Source of the DNA: Escallonia rubra
Taxonomy: Eukaryota; Streptophyta; Magnoliopsida; Escalloniales; Escalloniaceae
DNA length: 64,000 nt
Reading direction: 5' to 3'
Assembly (NCBI GenBank): GCA_033065855.1
Contig: JAVXUO010001037.1
Coordinates: forward strand, 606,501-670,500
The notes beneath the pieces are model-generated. The model had not been told where the DNA came from. It saw only the letters and a list, made by a program, of their open reading frames with translations, and did no database searches. Positions 54,284 to 64,000 of the stretch are shown here, in pieces (position 1 is the first letter of the stretch; each line of letters begins with the position of its first letter). The position numbers were made by a program, and so were the translations under genes.

Positions 54284-54301
54284 TGGCGACTCCGCTGGGG
54301 A
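54284..54301 (+). promoter_or_regulatory. Tat element primer binding site
   Basis: TGGCGACTCCGCTGGGGA begins three bases after the LTR end. It starts with TGG, as complements of tRNA 3' ends do, and is not the tRNA-Met type. The tRNA identity needs a database match. Confidence 0.8.
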
Positions 54302-54401
54302 GGTGAGCATCGTACTGCAGTCTGTCTATCTTCCGCACTCAGTCTCCATGCCTAGACAATGAAAAGTTACGAGGGCTGCCAGCCAGGGCCTTATCCATGC
54401 C

Positions 54402-56164
54402 GTGCAAGAAGAGAACCACTCGGGTGAACAAGAGGGGACCAGTGCTGTGTGTCCCCAAGACCAGCCACAAACTACCGCACCTGACATACAAGTTGCAGTC
54501 AACGCTGCCATCCATCAGTTTTTGCCCACTATAACCACTCTTATGACAGCTGTGATGGAAATGCAAAAGTCCATACAGGCAATGGCCTCCCAACAAACCA
54601 TTGCACCAGTCCAACCCTATGGACCTGAGTTGGCTCTTGACGTCGCTCAGGCCCCAGTGTCGCGACCACCGCCGCCTCGATCATATAGACCCTTGGCGGT
54701 AGGACTTGCGACATCTTCACCTCATGTAGCTGATGCACTGCACCCCGTGATGCCATCACACCAACCTCAAGTAGACCTTGGACCCGTGCTGCAACAGATT
54801 CACCATGTCCCCGCACCTCAGCGCATGCCGGCACGAAGCTCGTCTGAAACCCATGACTCCATTGAGATGAAACCTAACCCTTACCCAACCGAACAACATC
54901 AAACCACTGGCCAGGTAGTGGACATGTCTCGCCCAACCACCCATGCCCATATACAACTCCCACCACAAGCCCCTGTCATATATCAACCCTCCGTTGCACC
55001 TGTCCACCAAGTCGCTCCTTCTAGGAGCTCGGGAGCTCGCGGCGTCCCAACCAGCCACCACCCGTTAACTGTCCATGACAACCCATCTCCCAACTATGTC
55101 ACTCGTTCAGACTTCGAGACACTCATCCATCGCTTGTCACAAAACTCTATGCCTTATCCCTCTGCCCACCTGACAGGCCATGCCCCATATGCCAATGATA
55201 TTGCCTCCATACCCTATCCCCCAAAGTACAAACAACCAACCTTTGTGTTCTTCAACGGACGCGAGGGCAACGCCCGTGAGCACTTGATGAGATTTGCAGG
55301 CTCATTGGAGCAGTATGGCCCGGGAGATAGCTTGAAGTTGAGGGAATTCCACAAGTCCCTTATAGGCTTGGCCTACACTTGGTACCACCAGATCCCTGCG
55401 GGGACTGTCCACGCATAGAACGACATGGTCCAGTTGTTCTTAGACAAGTTCCATTACGAGGCCAAACGTGTGACTATTGTTGATATTGCTGGCATCCACC
55501 AGAACCAAGGGGAAGACTTGAATAAGTACGTGCACCGTTTCCATCTCAAATGCCTTGAGTGCACGGACTTCAGCAAGGACGAGACGTTGGTCCCCATATG
55601 CATAACCGTGTGCATATCGAGAACCTACAGTTGAGGTCATGGGGACACCTAAAGGAAACAGCCCGCCGTACTTACGAGACAGTCGGTCATGTCAAGCCAT
55701 GGAGGCCTCGCCCGCAGAATGCGCTGCTGGCCTCAGCGGACACATCCAGCACCAAGCATAATAGCAACAGCAACAGCACCAACAACAACAACATCAATAA
55801 TTAAACTGGTTTTAAGCGTCAGTTCCCAGATGGGGACCAACACTCTGACAAACGGCGATAACAGGAGACCCTGCCTGCCTTTCCATGTGATTTGAATACG
55901 GTGAAAGGGCTCTTGACAGAATGGGTTGCCAATGATAACAACTTCAAATTGCCACCTATGCGGATCCCCATCACAGACGAAGAAAGAACCATGCCCAACT
56001 ACTGCCCCTACCACCAAGCCCTTGGCCATCCCCTCAAGAACTGCAATGCATTGCGAGCTATCTTTGCAAGGAAGATCGCGTCAGGCGACCTACAGTTGCG
56101 AAAGAACCACGATGTGCGGAAGAACCCGTACCCAAATCATGGCAACAACGACCGCGAGCATTAG
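54402..56164 (+). pseudogene. Tat gag
   Basis: The first frame (54402-55418) begins MQEENHSGEQEGTSAVC, continues with a Pro/Gln/His-rich disordered region and reaches the capsid core: YPPKYKQPTFVFFNGREGNA, SLKLREFHKSLIGLAYTWYH. A TAG at 55416-55418 replaces Trp; the frame then goes on with FLDKFHYEAKRVTI and NKYVHRFHLKCLEC. A frameshift near 55600 leads to a frame with TEWVANDNNFKLPP and YCPYHQALGHPLKNC, the modified zinc-binding motif of Tat gags. The frame ends in TAG at 56162. Confidence 0.85.
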
Positions 56165-57178
56165 GTGCTCATGGTTGCTATCGAACACGTCGAGTCACTC
56201 GTCCCCGAAGCTTCTGCGGAAGTCTCGCCTATGGTCACAACTTGTGTACCTTCTGCCCCCCAACCAGTGTCCTCTGCTGGCCAAATGACGAAGATCAAAG
56301 GCTTCTTTGATGAAATGGGGTTTTCACCCGCAGCACGGACTTATCTCTCGGACTGTTTGATCGAGGTCATCACTGGCCTCGGGCCCGAATGCTTCGCCGT
56401 CCAGGCCGAGCTCAAACATATCCCTTCCACCGCATTCATGTTTTCGGACGAGGACTCACCACCAATTGAGCACCATAACCGGCTGCTGTACCTTGCGTGC
56501 ACTGTTAACAGCACCGGCTTCCGCCGCGCCTTGGTAGACGATGGCGCCTCGATCAACATCATCCCTCTCATCACTTTGCAGTAGGCCGGTGTACCACCAA
56601 GGAGGATCATCCGTGACCCCGTCAAAATTACTGGCTTTGGGCAAGGCCACCAGTCCACCCTTGGCCACATCACTGTCGACCTCATGGTCGGAACTGTCCG
56701 TCGTGACACTACTTTTCACGTGATAGACAGTGAGTCTTCCTTCCACCTCCTGCTTGGGCGACTCTGGATTCATATCAACAAGGCTGTTCCCTCGACCTAC
56801 CACCAATGTGTGAAACTGGTGGCCGGTCCTACGGGACATGAGGTAGCAGTAACCATCCTCGCGACCAAGGCCCCTTTTGAATGTGCCGAGTCTTACTTCG
56901 CCGAGGCCTCCTTCTTCACTGAGCTTGCTGCTGATGGTGAGAATGCTACTCACATTCATTCCACCAAACTAACAGATTGGGACGAGCTGTGTGGGAACAA
57001 GCCCCCCAAGTCCAAGTCCAAGTCCAAGAAAAGCAACGAAAACAAAGCATCAACCTCGACCGCGCCATCTGCTGTCCCGACCAATTCCTCGCCTTCATCC
57101 CCCAAGTCCAAGAAACATAAGTTTGAAGCCGCTTTCCAACGCATCATCAAATATGTGAGAGTGATCTACCAGTTATGA
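56165..57178 (+). pseudogene. Tat aspartic protease region
   Basis: One frame runs from 56165 through a TAG at 56582-56584 to 57178. It reads RLLYLACTVNSTGFRRALVD, then DGASINIIPL (active-site region; the family usually has D-x-G-S/A), VKITGFGQG, GHITVDLMVG and FHVIDSESSFHLLLGRLWIH (second landmark). A Lys/Ser-rich tail (KSKSKSKKSNENK) and a Pro-rich stretch end it before RT. The protease would cut the element's polyprotein. Confidence 0.85.
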
Positions 57179-57259
57179 CGGTGTCCGGGGGCTCCGGGGG
57201 GTTCGCTGCCTAACCCCCCCGACCCCGACCTACCCATGGAGACATAGTGGTGTTGTACG

Positions 57260-58429
57260 GTCGAGCATTGCCCGCCAGACCCTGAGCTTACCCCAGGTGC
57301 TGCCCCGCCCTACTATGAAGACGGACCTCGACCGCAGGCCGAAGATCTTGAAGAAATTAACCTGGCTGACCCGGGCGAGGAACCTCGACTAACCTATATC
57401 GGCACGAAACTCGCCCCGGGCCGAAGAGAAGGACTGATTACTCTCCTCCGCGAATATCGTGACGTATTGGCATGGAGTTACAACGAAATGCCCGGATTAG
57501 ATCCTGCCTTGGTGACACACCATCTCAACATTGCTAATGGGTTCAGCCCTGTTCGACAGCATCCGCGAACCTTCCTCCCCGAACTCGAACTGAAGATCAA
57601 GCAAGAGATCGAACGACTTTTACAAGCTGGCTTCATTGAACCCATCACTCATCCTATCTGGTTGGCTAATGTTGTTCCTGTCCAAAAGAAGAACGGCCAA
57701 GTCCGCATTTGTATTGACTTTCGGGACTTAAACAAGGCATGCCCCAAAGACGAGTTCCCACTGCCCAACATCGACATGCTCACCAAGGCAGCTGTCAGAC
57801 ACGAAACCTTATCTTTCATGGATGGTTTCGCGGGCTACAACCAAATCCGGATGAACCCCGACGATTGTGCCAAGACAGCCTTCCACACCCCTATGGGTAA
57901 CTTTTGTTGGAAAGTCATGCCCTTCGGCCTTAAGAACGCGGGTGCAACATATCAAAGAGCAATGACAGCAATCTTCCATGACATGATACACCACACAGTG
58001 GAGGACTACGTCGACGATCTTATCATCAAATCTAAAAAGGAAAGTGAACACCTCACGGACCTTCGGGCAGTCTTTGATCGTTGTCGACAATACAACATGC
58101 AGATGAATCCGTTGAAATGTGCCTTTGGAATCTCCTCCGGCAAATTCCTCGGCTTTTTGGTCAGTCGACAGGGCATTGACATTGGCCCTTCTAAGGCCGC
58201 CTCCATCCAAGAGATGTCCCCTCCCAAGAGCACCAAACAGTTAAAGAGCTTCCTCGGCAAGGTCTCTTACCTCCGTCGATTCATCCCTGCCTTGGCCGAA
58301 CTCATCACACCCTTCCAGCACTTGACGCGCAAGAGCGCACCGTGGAGTTGGGGTGCACCCCAACAACAAGCATTCGAACAGATCAAGGTGGTTCTCATGT
58401 CACCGCAGACCATGGTCGTGCCGCAATGA
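57260..58429 (+). pseudogene. Tat reverse transcriptase
   Basis: A long frame begins before the ATG at 57467 (upstream coding reads LITLLREYRDVLAWSYNEMP). It contains EIERLLQAGFIEPI, VRICIDFRDLNKACPKDEFP, MDGFAGYNQIRM, MPFGLKNAGATYQR and YVDDLIIKSKK, all RT boxes intact, then FLGFLVSRQGIDI, FLGKVSYLRRFIPAL and WSWGAPQQQAFEQIK. It ends at a TGA (58427-58429) in frame with the RNase H. This is the best preserved gypsy RT in the window. Confidence 0.93.
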
Positions 58430-58760
58430 GGTATCCCGCTCTTGCTTTATTTGACCTCCACGCCTAGGTCCATAGGGGCATTGCTTGCTCAAGAGGTGGA
58501 TGGAGTCGAGCGCCCGATTTATTACCTCAGCCGATCAATCAGGAGCCCCGAAGCCAATTACTCTGAGCTCGAGAAGCACTGTTTAGCCTTGGTCTACGCC
58601 TCACAGAAATTCAGACATTACTTCTTGTCGTACCAGATCACACTTGTCACCAAGGCCGATCCACTACGATACATGCTCACGCGCCCTGCCCTGTCTGGCC
58701 GGCTTACTCGCTGGTTGCTGCTATTGGCCGAGTTCGGCCATGTAGCCAAGCACTCGCGGA
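58430..58760 (+). pseudogene. Tat gypsy-type RNase H (first)
   Basis: In frame after the TGA: GIPLLLYLTSTPRSIGALLA (the catalytic Asp position reads Thr-Ser-Thr), RPIYYLSRSIRSPEANYSEL, EKHCLALVYASQKFRHYFL and RLTRWLLLLAEF. In the Tat clade this domain is degenerate and the second RNase H is thought to take over. The frame is lost by a small deletion near 58745-58765, where ALADLLAFF is read in another register. Confidence 0.85.
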
Positions 58761-58764
58761 CCTC

Positions 58765-59379
58765 TTGGCCTTCTTCCCATGCCAACAGTATGAACCGACC
58801 TCAGATCAATTGCCTGGGGAAGAGACGGCCTTGACCTCTGACATTGATGAATTATGGACGTTTGAGTTCGACGGCTCAGCCATTAGCAAAGGTCCCCATG
58901 GAGCTCCACTCCGGCAAGGGGGTACCGGCATTGTACTTCAAAATTCAGAGGGTGTTACCACATCCCTATCCTTTAAGCTTGCATTCCCGGTGTCTAACAA
59001 TGAAGCTGAGTATGAGGCACTTGTCATTGGCCTCATGCTGGCTACCAGTATAGGGGCTAAGGCATTGTGCGTGAAAGGAGACTCGAACTTAATCATGAAG
59101 CAGGCCGATGGGGAGTTCGTAGTCAAGGAGCCAGCCTTGGCACCTTATCGTGCCTTGGTGCAATACTTGGAAGGAAGATTTGGCCATATCCAGTACGAAC
59201 ATCATAACAGGTGCCACAACCGACATGCGGACAGCTTGGCCACGATCGCGTCAAAGATGGAGGTTGATGGTAAGCAGCGAATGCTAACCATCATCAAGAG
59301 GACGGAACCATGCACATCATTGAACCTAGTCCCGAAAGACATTACTACAGACGATTGCAGGCATCCGATCGTCGACTAA
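58765..59379 (+). pseudogene. Tat plant-type RNase H (second)
   Basis: The frame reads WTFEFDGSAISKGPHG, GGTGIVLQNSEGV, NNEAEYEALVIGLMLATSIG, CVKGDSNLIMKQADGEF and HHNRCHNRHADSLATIASK. The acidic set D (FDGS), E (NEAEYEAL), D (KGDSNL) and D (RHADSLA) of a plant/archaeal-type RNase H is complete. It ends in TAA (59377-59379) in frame with the integrase. Two RNase H domains in a row define the Tat clade. Confidence 0.92.
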
Positions 59380-60927
59380 CTTAAGGCGCCATCTCTTGCT
59401 ACCGCATCTACCCTTACAGATTTCTTGATGTTGGGAGACGTCTTGTACAGACGATGCCCCGGAGGCACTCTGGCCAGGTGCTTGGCCCCAGAAGAAGCAA
59501 AGCACAAATTACAGCTCGGCCATCAGAAGTGTTGCGGCCTTGACGGTCCCCCTCTATACCATCGCCTTCAGCGTATGGGCCTCTATTGGCCATCCATGGC
59601 CAAGGACGCCTCAGACATACAAGGGGATTGTCTCGAGTGTTCGTACGCCCCAGACAATGCGGAAGCTCTTGTCATTAACATCAAAGGTGACTGGCGCCAA
59701 CCTTTCATCCGGTACTTATCCCATGGGGTTCTACCCCCTGACCGCGGCTCGGCACGATCTATCAAGCGCAAGTCGGTCAAGTATTTCGTGACAGAAGGAG
59801 AGTTGTTTCGCAAGGGATTTTCGGGACGCACCCTGCGATGCCTGCAGGGTGCCCAAGCAGTCGAGGTGATTAACGAAGTGCACAATGGTGATTGTGGTGA
59901 GCATCAAGGTTCTCAGAAGTTGTATGCAGAGTTGCTAAGGATGGGATACTACTGGCCAACTATGGAATCTGACGCGATCTCTCATGTCCGACACTGCCAA
60001 CCCTGTCAGAGACACGCTGACAGAATGCACACGCCAGCGTCCGACCTTCGCATGATCTTGGCTCCTTGGCCGTTTCACTCCTGGGCTCTCGAACTCATAG
60101 GCCCCATCCATCCAACATCACGGGGTCACACCTGGATCATGGTCACAACAGAATGTTTCACAAAGTGGGTCGAAGCCATACTTCTACGACGAGCCACGGG
60201 AGGCGTCATCGCCAACTTCTTACGAGACCACATCGTCTGTCGCTTTGGTATCCCCCGGTGTATCATATCTAACAACGGCACGCCATTCATGAACAGGGAT
60301 GTCCAAGCTTTCATGGAAGGATACAACATCAACCACGCTACATCCACTCCTTACTACCCACAAGGAAATGGTCAAGCCGAAGCTTCCAACAAGACTCTAT
60401 TACGGGTGTTATCACGAATGGTCCATGATGTAAGTGGTTCATGGTCCGAGAAGCTAAGTCTCGCACTTTGGGCTTATAGAACCTCCAAGCATACATCAAC
60501 AAAGACCACACCCTTTTCCCTTGTCTACGGGGACGAGTGTGTCGTACCAGCTGAGATTGCGGTCCCATCAGCCAGACTCTCCCTAAGCAGTGGGCTTGGG
60601 GAGGAAGAAACCAGAATGACCGCCCTCGAAAGACTTGATGAAAGGAGATCCAATGCCTTACGTCGTATGAAGAAATACCACACACAACTCACCAAGGCAT
60701 ATGGAAAGACTGTGAAGCAACGAACATTCGTCGAGGGCGACCTTGTTCTCTAAGCTGCCAAACATGTACGCGCCAACATGTCAGCCCCCAAGTTCACACC
60801 GAATTGGGAAGGACCACTTCAAGTACATGAAGCCAGAGACAATGGCTCCTACCTCCTGCTCAACACGGAAGATGGACAAATCGCGGCACCCGTCAACGGA
60901 CGCTATTTGAAGAAGTATTATGCATGA
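59380..60927 (+). pseudogene. Tat integrase
   Basis: The frame from 59380 has two zinc-finger-like modules: a damaged one (HQKCCGLDGPPLYHRLQRMG, YWPSMAKDASDIQGDCLEC) and a good HHCC (VHNGDCGEHQGSQKLYAELL, YWPTMESDAISHVRHCQPC). In the core, the first catalytic Asp is Glu (WALELIG, GAA 60091-60093), the second is Asn (ISNNGTPF, AAC 60271-60273) and the Glu is kept (GQAEASNK, 60379-60381), so catalysis is predicted lost. A TAA at 60751-60753 interrupts the C-terminal domain, which continues HVRANMSAPKFTPNWEGP to YLKKYYA and TGA at 60925-60927. No chromodomain. Confidence 0.93.
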
Positions 60928-61375
60928 CCAGCAGCGGAGTGTTCCCCCAGTCGTACCCGCCCACAGCTTAGAACATTTACACAATATCTTTTTTGTATAT
61001 GCACATATGTTCATGACTTGTAACTTTTGTTGTTTATTACAAGTTCTTGCTTTATTCATGTAATGGCATTTTGGCCCAAATACTATCAATGCAAAGATCA
61101 TTCACTCGCCTCAACAACTGTATGTAACGCACTTTTTCATTTACACATCATTCACTAAGTCGCTTGCTATGGGCAGGGAAAGGGGGAACCACAATGGGAG
61201 GACACCACATACAAGATATACAAGCACATCAAAAGCTAAGCATCACCTCACAACAAACACATCTACAAAATAACCACATGACTGCTATATCAATATCAAC
61301 AAAATGTATACAGGTCACAGGTTTGCAGGCCACTACGGACCAATGACTACTAGCGCAATGAAAAGTACATGACAT
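60928..61375. other. Spacer between Tat pol and the antisense gene
   Basis: No coding character on either strand. A purine-rich run GGCAGGGAAAGGGGGAA (61173-61189) resembles a polypurine tract, but no LTR start follows it. Confidence 0.5.
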
Positions 61376-62509
61376 CTAATGTAAAGGAGCAAATAATGAA
61401 CCGATAGGATCAAAGGTATACGTCTCCAATGTCAACCGCTGTGCCTGAAGATCAGACCACCTGCCACCCCAATAAGCTCGTCGACCCTCCGTCTCGGCCA
61501 ACCGCCTCTCTGCCTCCCTAAATTGGGCGCGCAGCCCTGTCACCTCCTGGGTCATCACTGTCACCTCGGCATCAAGCACACGTCTCTGACCCTACAATGC
61601 GACCTCTTGAGCTCCGATCAGAGTCAGTCCCGCCGCCGCCTCAGCACTCTGGCCTCTCGATCTGATGTAGTCCGCCAGCCAGTCCAACTGAAAGCCAAGG
61701 ACCGCGAAGGGCGTAAGCTCCGAGAGGTACTGTGATATGATTGTCGAAGTCCAACACGGGACCGGCACTACACCAAGGGTGACCAACCACTCCACAAAGG
61801 CCGTATACATCGCCTTCGAGAACACTGCACCACGAATCAGGGCAGAGTCAGTAAATGTCTGTGGGTGCCGCACTCTAACCATCTCCAGACGACATGCTAC
61901 CGCATCCGACAACTCCACACCGTCCCACGGGATCATGTCTGGCTGTATGACCGGGAATCTACCACAGGCGTCACCAACCCCTGCGACACCGTCACCTACC
62001 GACTGTGCATCCACTGCACCAGAATGCATGGCTAGCAGAGTATCACCAGCATCCGCTACCGAACCTGACAATGCCTCCGGAACCTACCGGTGGAACATGT
62101 GCCTCAGGCTGCGGGGACGGATCTGCAGTTGCATATATGTAGCAGCGAAAACATGATGAACGCCGGACGGAGCGTCCGGCTCCCTCACTGCCCACCAATC
62201 AGACCCCTCGAACAAGTGGGAGCCACCCATCTGGCCACCGAATGGAGACTCAACTGTTTCGACCGGGACATGCGACGGACTACAATGACCAATCGGTTCC
62301 ACGAGGTAGGCCGCCGCCCTCTCCGCTACCCCCACCCCCTCAACTGCCCCCCTATCCATGGAACCAACCGCGCTGGCAATCTCGACATCCATCTGCTCTA
62401 CCTCGTTGACTGCCTCGACCACTACCTCCTCTACCTCAGCGACAACCTGGGTATCCACAGCCCCAGCATCCACAATGGTCTCCGCATCTGTCTCCCTAGG
62501 AACATCGGC

Positions 62510-62655
62510 AACCTCCATGCCCTCGCCGGCGCCAAAGCCAGCCTCGGCATCCATGTCCTCGCCAGCATCAAAGCCAGCCTTGGCATCCATGTCCTCACCA
62601 CCATCAAAGCCAACCTCGGCATCCATATCCTCCCCGTTATCAAAGGCAACCTCGG
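62510..62655 (-). repeat. 36-bp tandem repeat encoding an acidic 12-residue unit
   Basis: About four units of GEDMDAEVGFDG-type sequence (GEDMDAE-V/A-GF-D/G-x) lie in the antisense PMD gene, with 36-bp spacing. Substitutions between units change few residues. Confidence 0.88.
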
Positions 62656-62704
62656 CATCCTCCGTTGTCTCAGACGACTCTGCATCTATGTCATCTCCGA
62701 GCTC

Positions 62705-62789
62705 CTGACAAAAAAAAATAGAGAGACTTAGCACATGAGTAACACAATGATCGGAAACTATGAAACAAAAAAAAAATGGTAACACTAAC
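62705..62789 (-). other. Probable intron in the antisense PMD gene
   Basis: On the minus strand a donor GAC|GTTAGT at 62789 and an acceptor after a T-rich run (TTTTTGTCAG, ending 62705) enclose 85 bp. Removing it joins two acidic coding parts (VAFEYSDSD and ELGDDIDAE) in a sensible way. An intron shows the gene is meant to be transcribed on this strand, opposite to the retrotransposon genome. Confidence 0.65.
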
Positions 62790-64000
62790 GTCAGAATCAG
62801 AATACTCAAATGCCACATGCGGCCTCTTCGGCCTATGGCTGCCGCCTGCTGAAGGACCGCCGCCACCACGCTACGCGCTCTCCATCATCCCCACTCTCAC
62901 TGACGAAAGGGGACCCTTACCGGCACCCGGTACTCTCGGCACGTAGGCTGGCGCTGGCTCGCGCACGACAACACCTCTCCCACCACCACCTCGGGGTCTC
63001 GTGTCTCCATGACGGTCTCTCCCCGCACCATACTCTGAAACACCGGTGACCAATGCATTCATGCCGGACTGCTTCGCCACCTGTAGTGCCACCAGTCCCA
63101 ACCCCCTGTCACCAATAAAGACATCAACCTGCAGCCTATCGGATGGCCCCTGTGCTAACCACTCAGACCACGTAGTCCGCACTCTCTCCAACCAACGGGC
63201 ATACCCAACTGTGACCACTCCGGTGGACAACAAACCAGGCCTCCTCCATTCGTCCCTCGGTGCCGGTCACAAACACGCCTTCCCTAGCATGGTATACCAG
63301 AAGGCCATGCCAACGCTCCAGGGTCAGGCATAACCACAAGGGGGCTCCAGATCATAACCAAAGGAAAAGGCTAAACGGTCTGGGCTATAGCTTGCAACAT
63401 AACACCGGCAGACGGCCGGCTTCCCGCCATCATCGGTCAACACCGGAAGCCACCCGGGGAAGAAGGCCACGAGCAAGGATATCTCAAGCTCTGTCAAGTC
63501 TGCTCTGTTTTGCACCGTGAACTGATATCCCGCAAATGCATCCAGGGAGGAGTCCCGTATGAAGAGTCCATATTGACGTACAGACGACTAAGGCACGCGT
63601 CTCGCACATCGAACACCTGTGATAACTCACATGCAGGCTTCTTAACGCCAACCCAAGCATAAACTCGTCCTCCCGCGTACCACATCGATACTACCATGGA
63701 CTTCCCTGGACGCGTCATTGTTCCCTTCTTCGGTGAGGGATGTACTTTTGGGCATCCCGCAGACCTGTAGTCTACGTAGCACTCGAACAGATACCTCTGC
63801 AAGAACATTCAGTCGACGTAGGTCGACACCTGATACCGCCCATACGATCTCTGCATGTCATTCGAAAATTGGTCTAGACGAGAATACAAAGTGCCTAAGT
63901 ATATCGGTGCCAAACCAATGCGGTTGCCTGCGGCCATCCGCACCGCCAACGGGAAGACCTTCTGAGAAACACCATCCTCGAGTGTCCCTTCAAACACAAA

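Larger units (their letters stand above)
61376..63999 (-). pseudogene. Antisense plant mobile domain (PMD) gene, broken
   Basis: On the minus strand, from the window edge: LAVRMAAGNRIGLAPIYLGT, LYSRLDQFSNDMQRSYGRY and VSTYVD, a TGA at 63809-63811, then MFLQRYLFECY; after a frameshift near 63505, ISLLVAFFPGWLP and CYVASYSPDRLAFSFGYD. These match the plant mobile domain (aminotransferase-like, PF10536), notably the YSP-x-R-x-x-x-x-FG-x-D box. A basic linker, an intron (62705-62789), an acidic repeat region and a C-terminal coiled coil (VTGLRAQFREAERRLAETEG) follow. In-frame TAG stops lie at 62862-62864, 62084-62086 and 61592-61594. PMD genes are known both in the host (MAIN/MAIL type) and inside gypsy and MuDR elements. 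The 5' end is outside the window. Confidence 0.82.
52722..64000 (+). mobile_element. Tat-clade Ty3/gypsy element, right end outside window
   Basis: The order is 5' LTR, primer site, gag, protease, RT, gypsy RNase H, second (plant-type) RNase H, integrase, then a minus-strand plant mobile domain gene. Dual RNase H and no chromodomain mark the Tat clade. At least six stops and two frameshifts disable it. It is nested in element B's 3' LTR. No 3' LTR is seen before 64000, so its length exceeds 11.2 kb. Confidence 0.92.

Noticed and set aside
61170..61190. Purine run as the Tat element's polypurine tract
   Set aside because: No TGTTCCC LTR start follows and further element-like sequence continues for 2.8 kb.
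62090..62731. 213-codon plus-strand frame
   Set aside because: Shadow of the antisense PMD gene; its repeats mirror the 36-bp coding repeat.
1..64000. CRISPR arrays, tRNA, rRNA or bacterial operons
   Set aside because: None seen; tandem repeats here lack unique spacers of constant length and the gene content is plant nuclear.

Overview
This is plant nuclear DNA, from a flowering plant whose lineage I cannot fix. It holds one ordinary host gene, a BASIC PENTACYSTEINE (BPC) GAGA-binding transcription factor on the minus strand (CDS 4892-5761, with an intron-containing 5' leader up to about 6760). The rest is a graveyard of nested, decayed retroelements and endogenous pararetrovirus (Caulimoviridae) sequence. 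There are no bacterial signatures and no CRISPR array.

Layout. 1-1790: 3' remnant of an L1-type LINE. 1791-4300: no gene seen. 4300-6760: the BPC locus, with a long CT/GA-rich leader. 6770-10780: AT-rich DNA with TA and CA/TA microsatellites, a 206-bp tandem duplication and one copy of a microsatellite-linked dispersed repeat. 10780-17060: a decayed caulimovirid pol region on the minus strand, split just after the YIDD box of its reverse transcriptase by a solo LTR (12968-15080) with a perfect 5-bp target duplication CTAAT. 17390-17860: repeats. 18025-20730: caulimovirid coat-protein region (+), split by a long-TIR DNA transposon. 20774-23820: a minus-strand LTR element with gag but no pol.

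23886-31068 is a scrambled second caulimovirid cluster next to a (TA)32 array. It contains RT-RNase H (+), zinc-knuckle pieces, three movement-protein pieces and two viroplasmin copies. It is built around two inverted duplications: a 0.56-kb palindrome centred at 27850 that carries two inward-facing TATA boxes and is flanked by head-to-head movement-protein copies, and a nearly spacer-less 2.07-kb palindrome centred at 30034 made of head-to-head viroplasmin copies. This is the strongest candidate here for something functionally unusual: a ready-made source of double-stranded viral RNA.

31069-52721: nested Ty3/gypsy chromovirus DNA. Element A (pol at 33041-34153 and 39864-40945, 3' LTR 40954-42289) has a solo LTR (34154-39858, target duplication CGTAC) in its integrase, and that LTR holds a non-autonomous hAT-like element. 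Element B (from 42290) lies in A's 3' LTR and has LTR, tRNA-Met primer site, gag, protease, RT, RNase H, integrase and chromodomain. Its 3' LTR is broken first by a copia fragment (49508-52299) and then by a Tat-clade gypsy element (from 52722).

52722-64000: the Tat element. It has a 5' LTR of the same family as the solo LTR at 12968, a primer site, gag, protease, RT, gypsy RNase H, a second plant-type RNase H, integrase and, on the opposite strand downstream of pol, a broken plant mobile domain (PMD) gene that still shows an intron. The 3' LTR is beyond the window. All retroelement genes carry stops and frameshifts, and all three gypsy integrases have lost a catalytic Asp, often by an apparent G-to-A change, as expected for old methylated copies.
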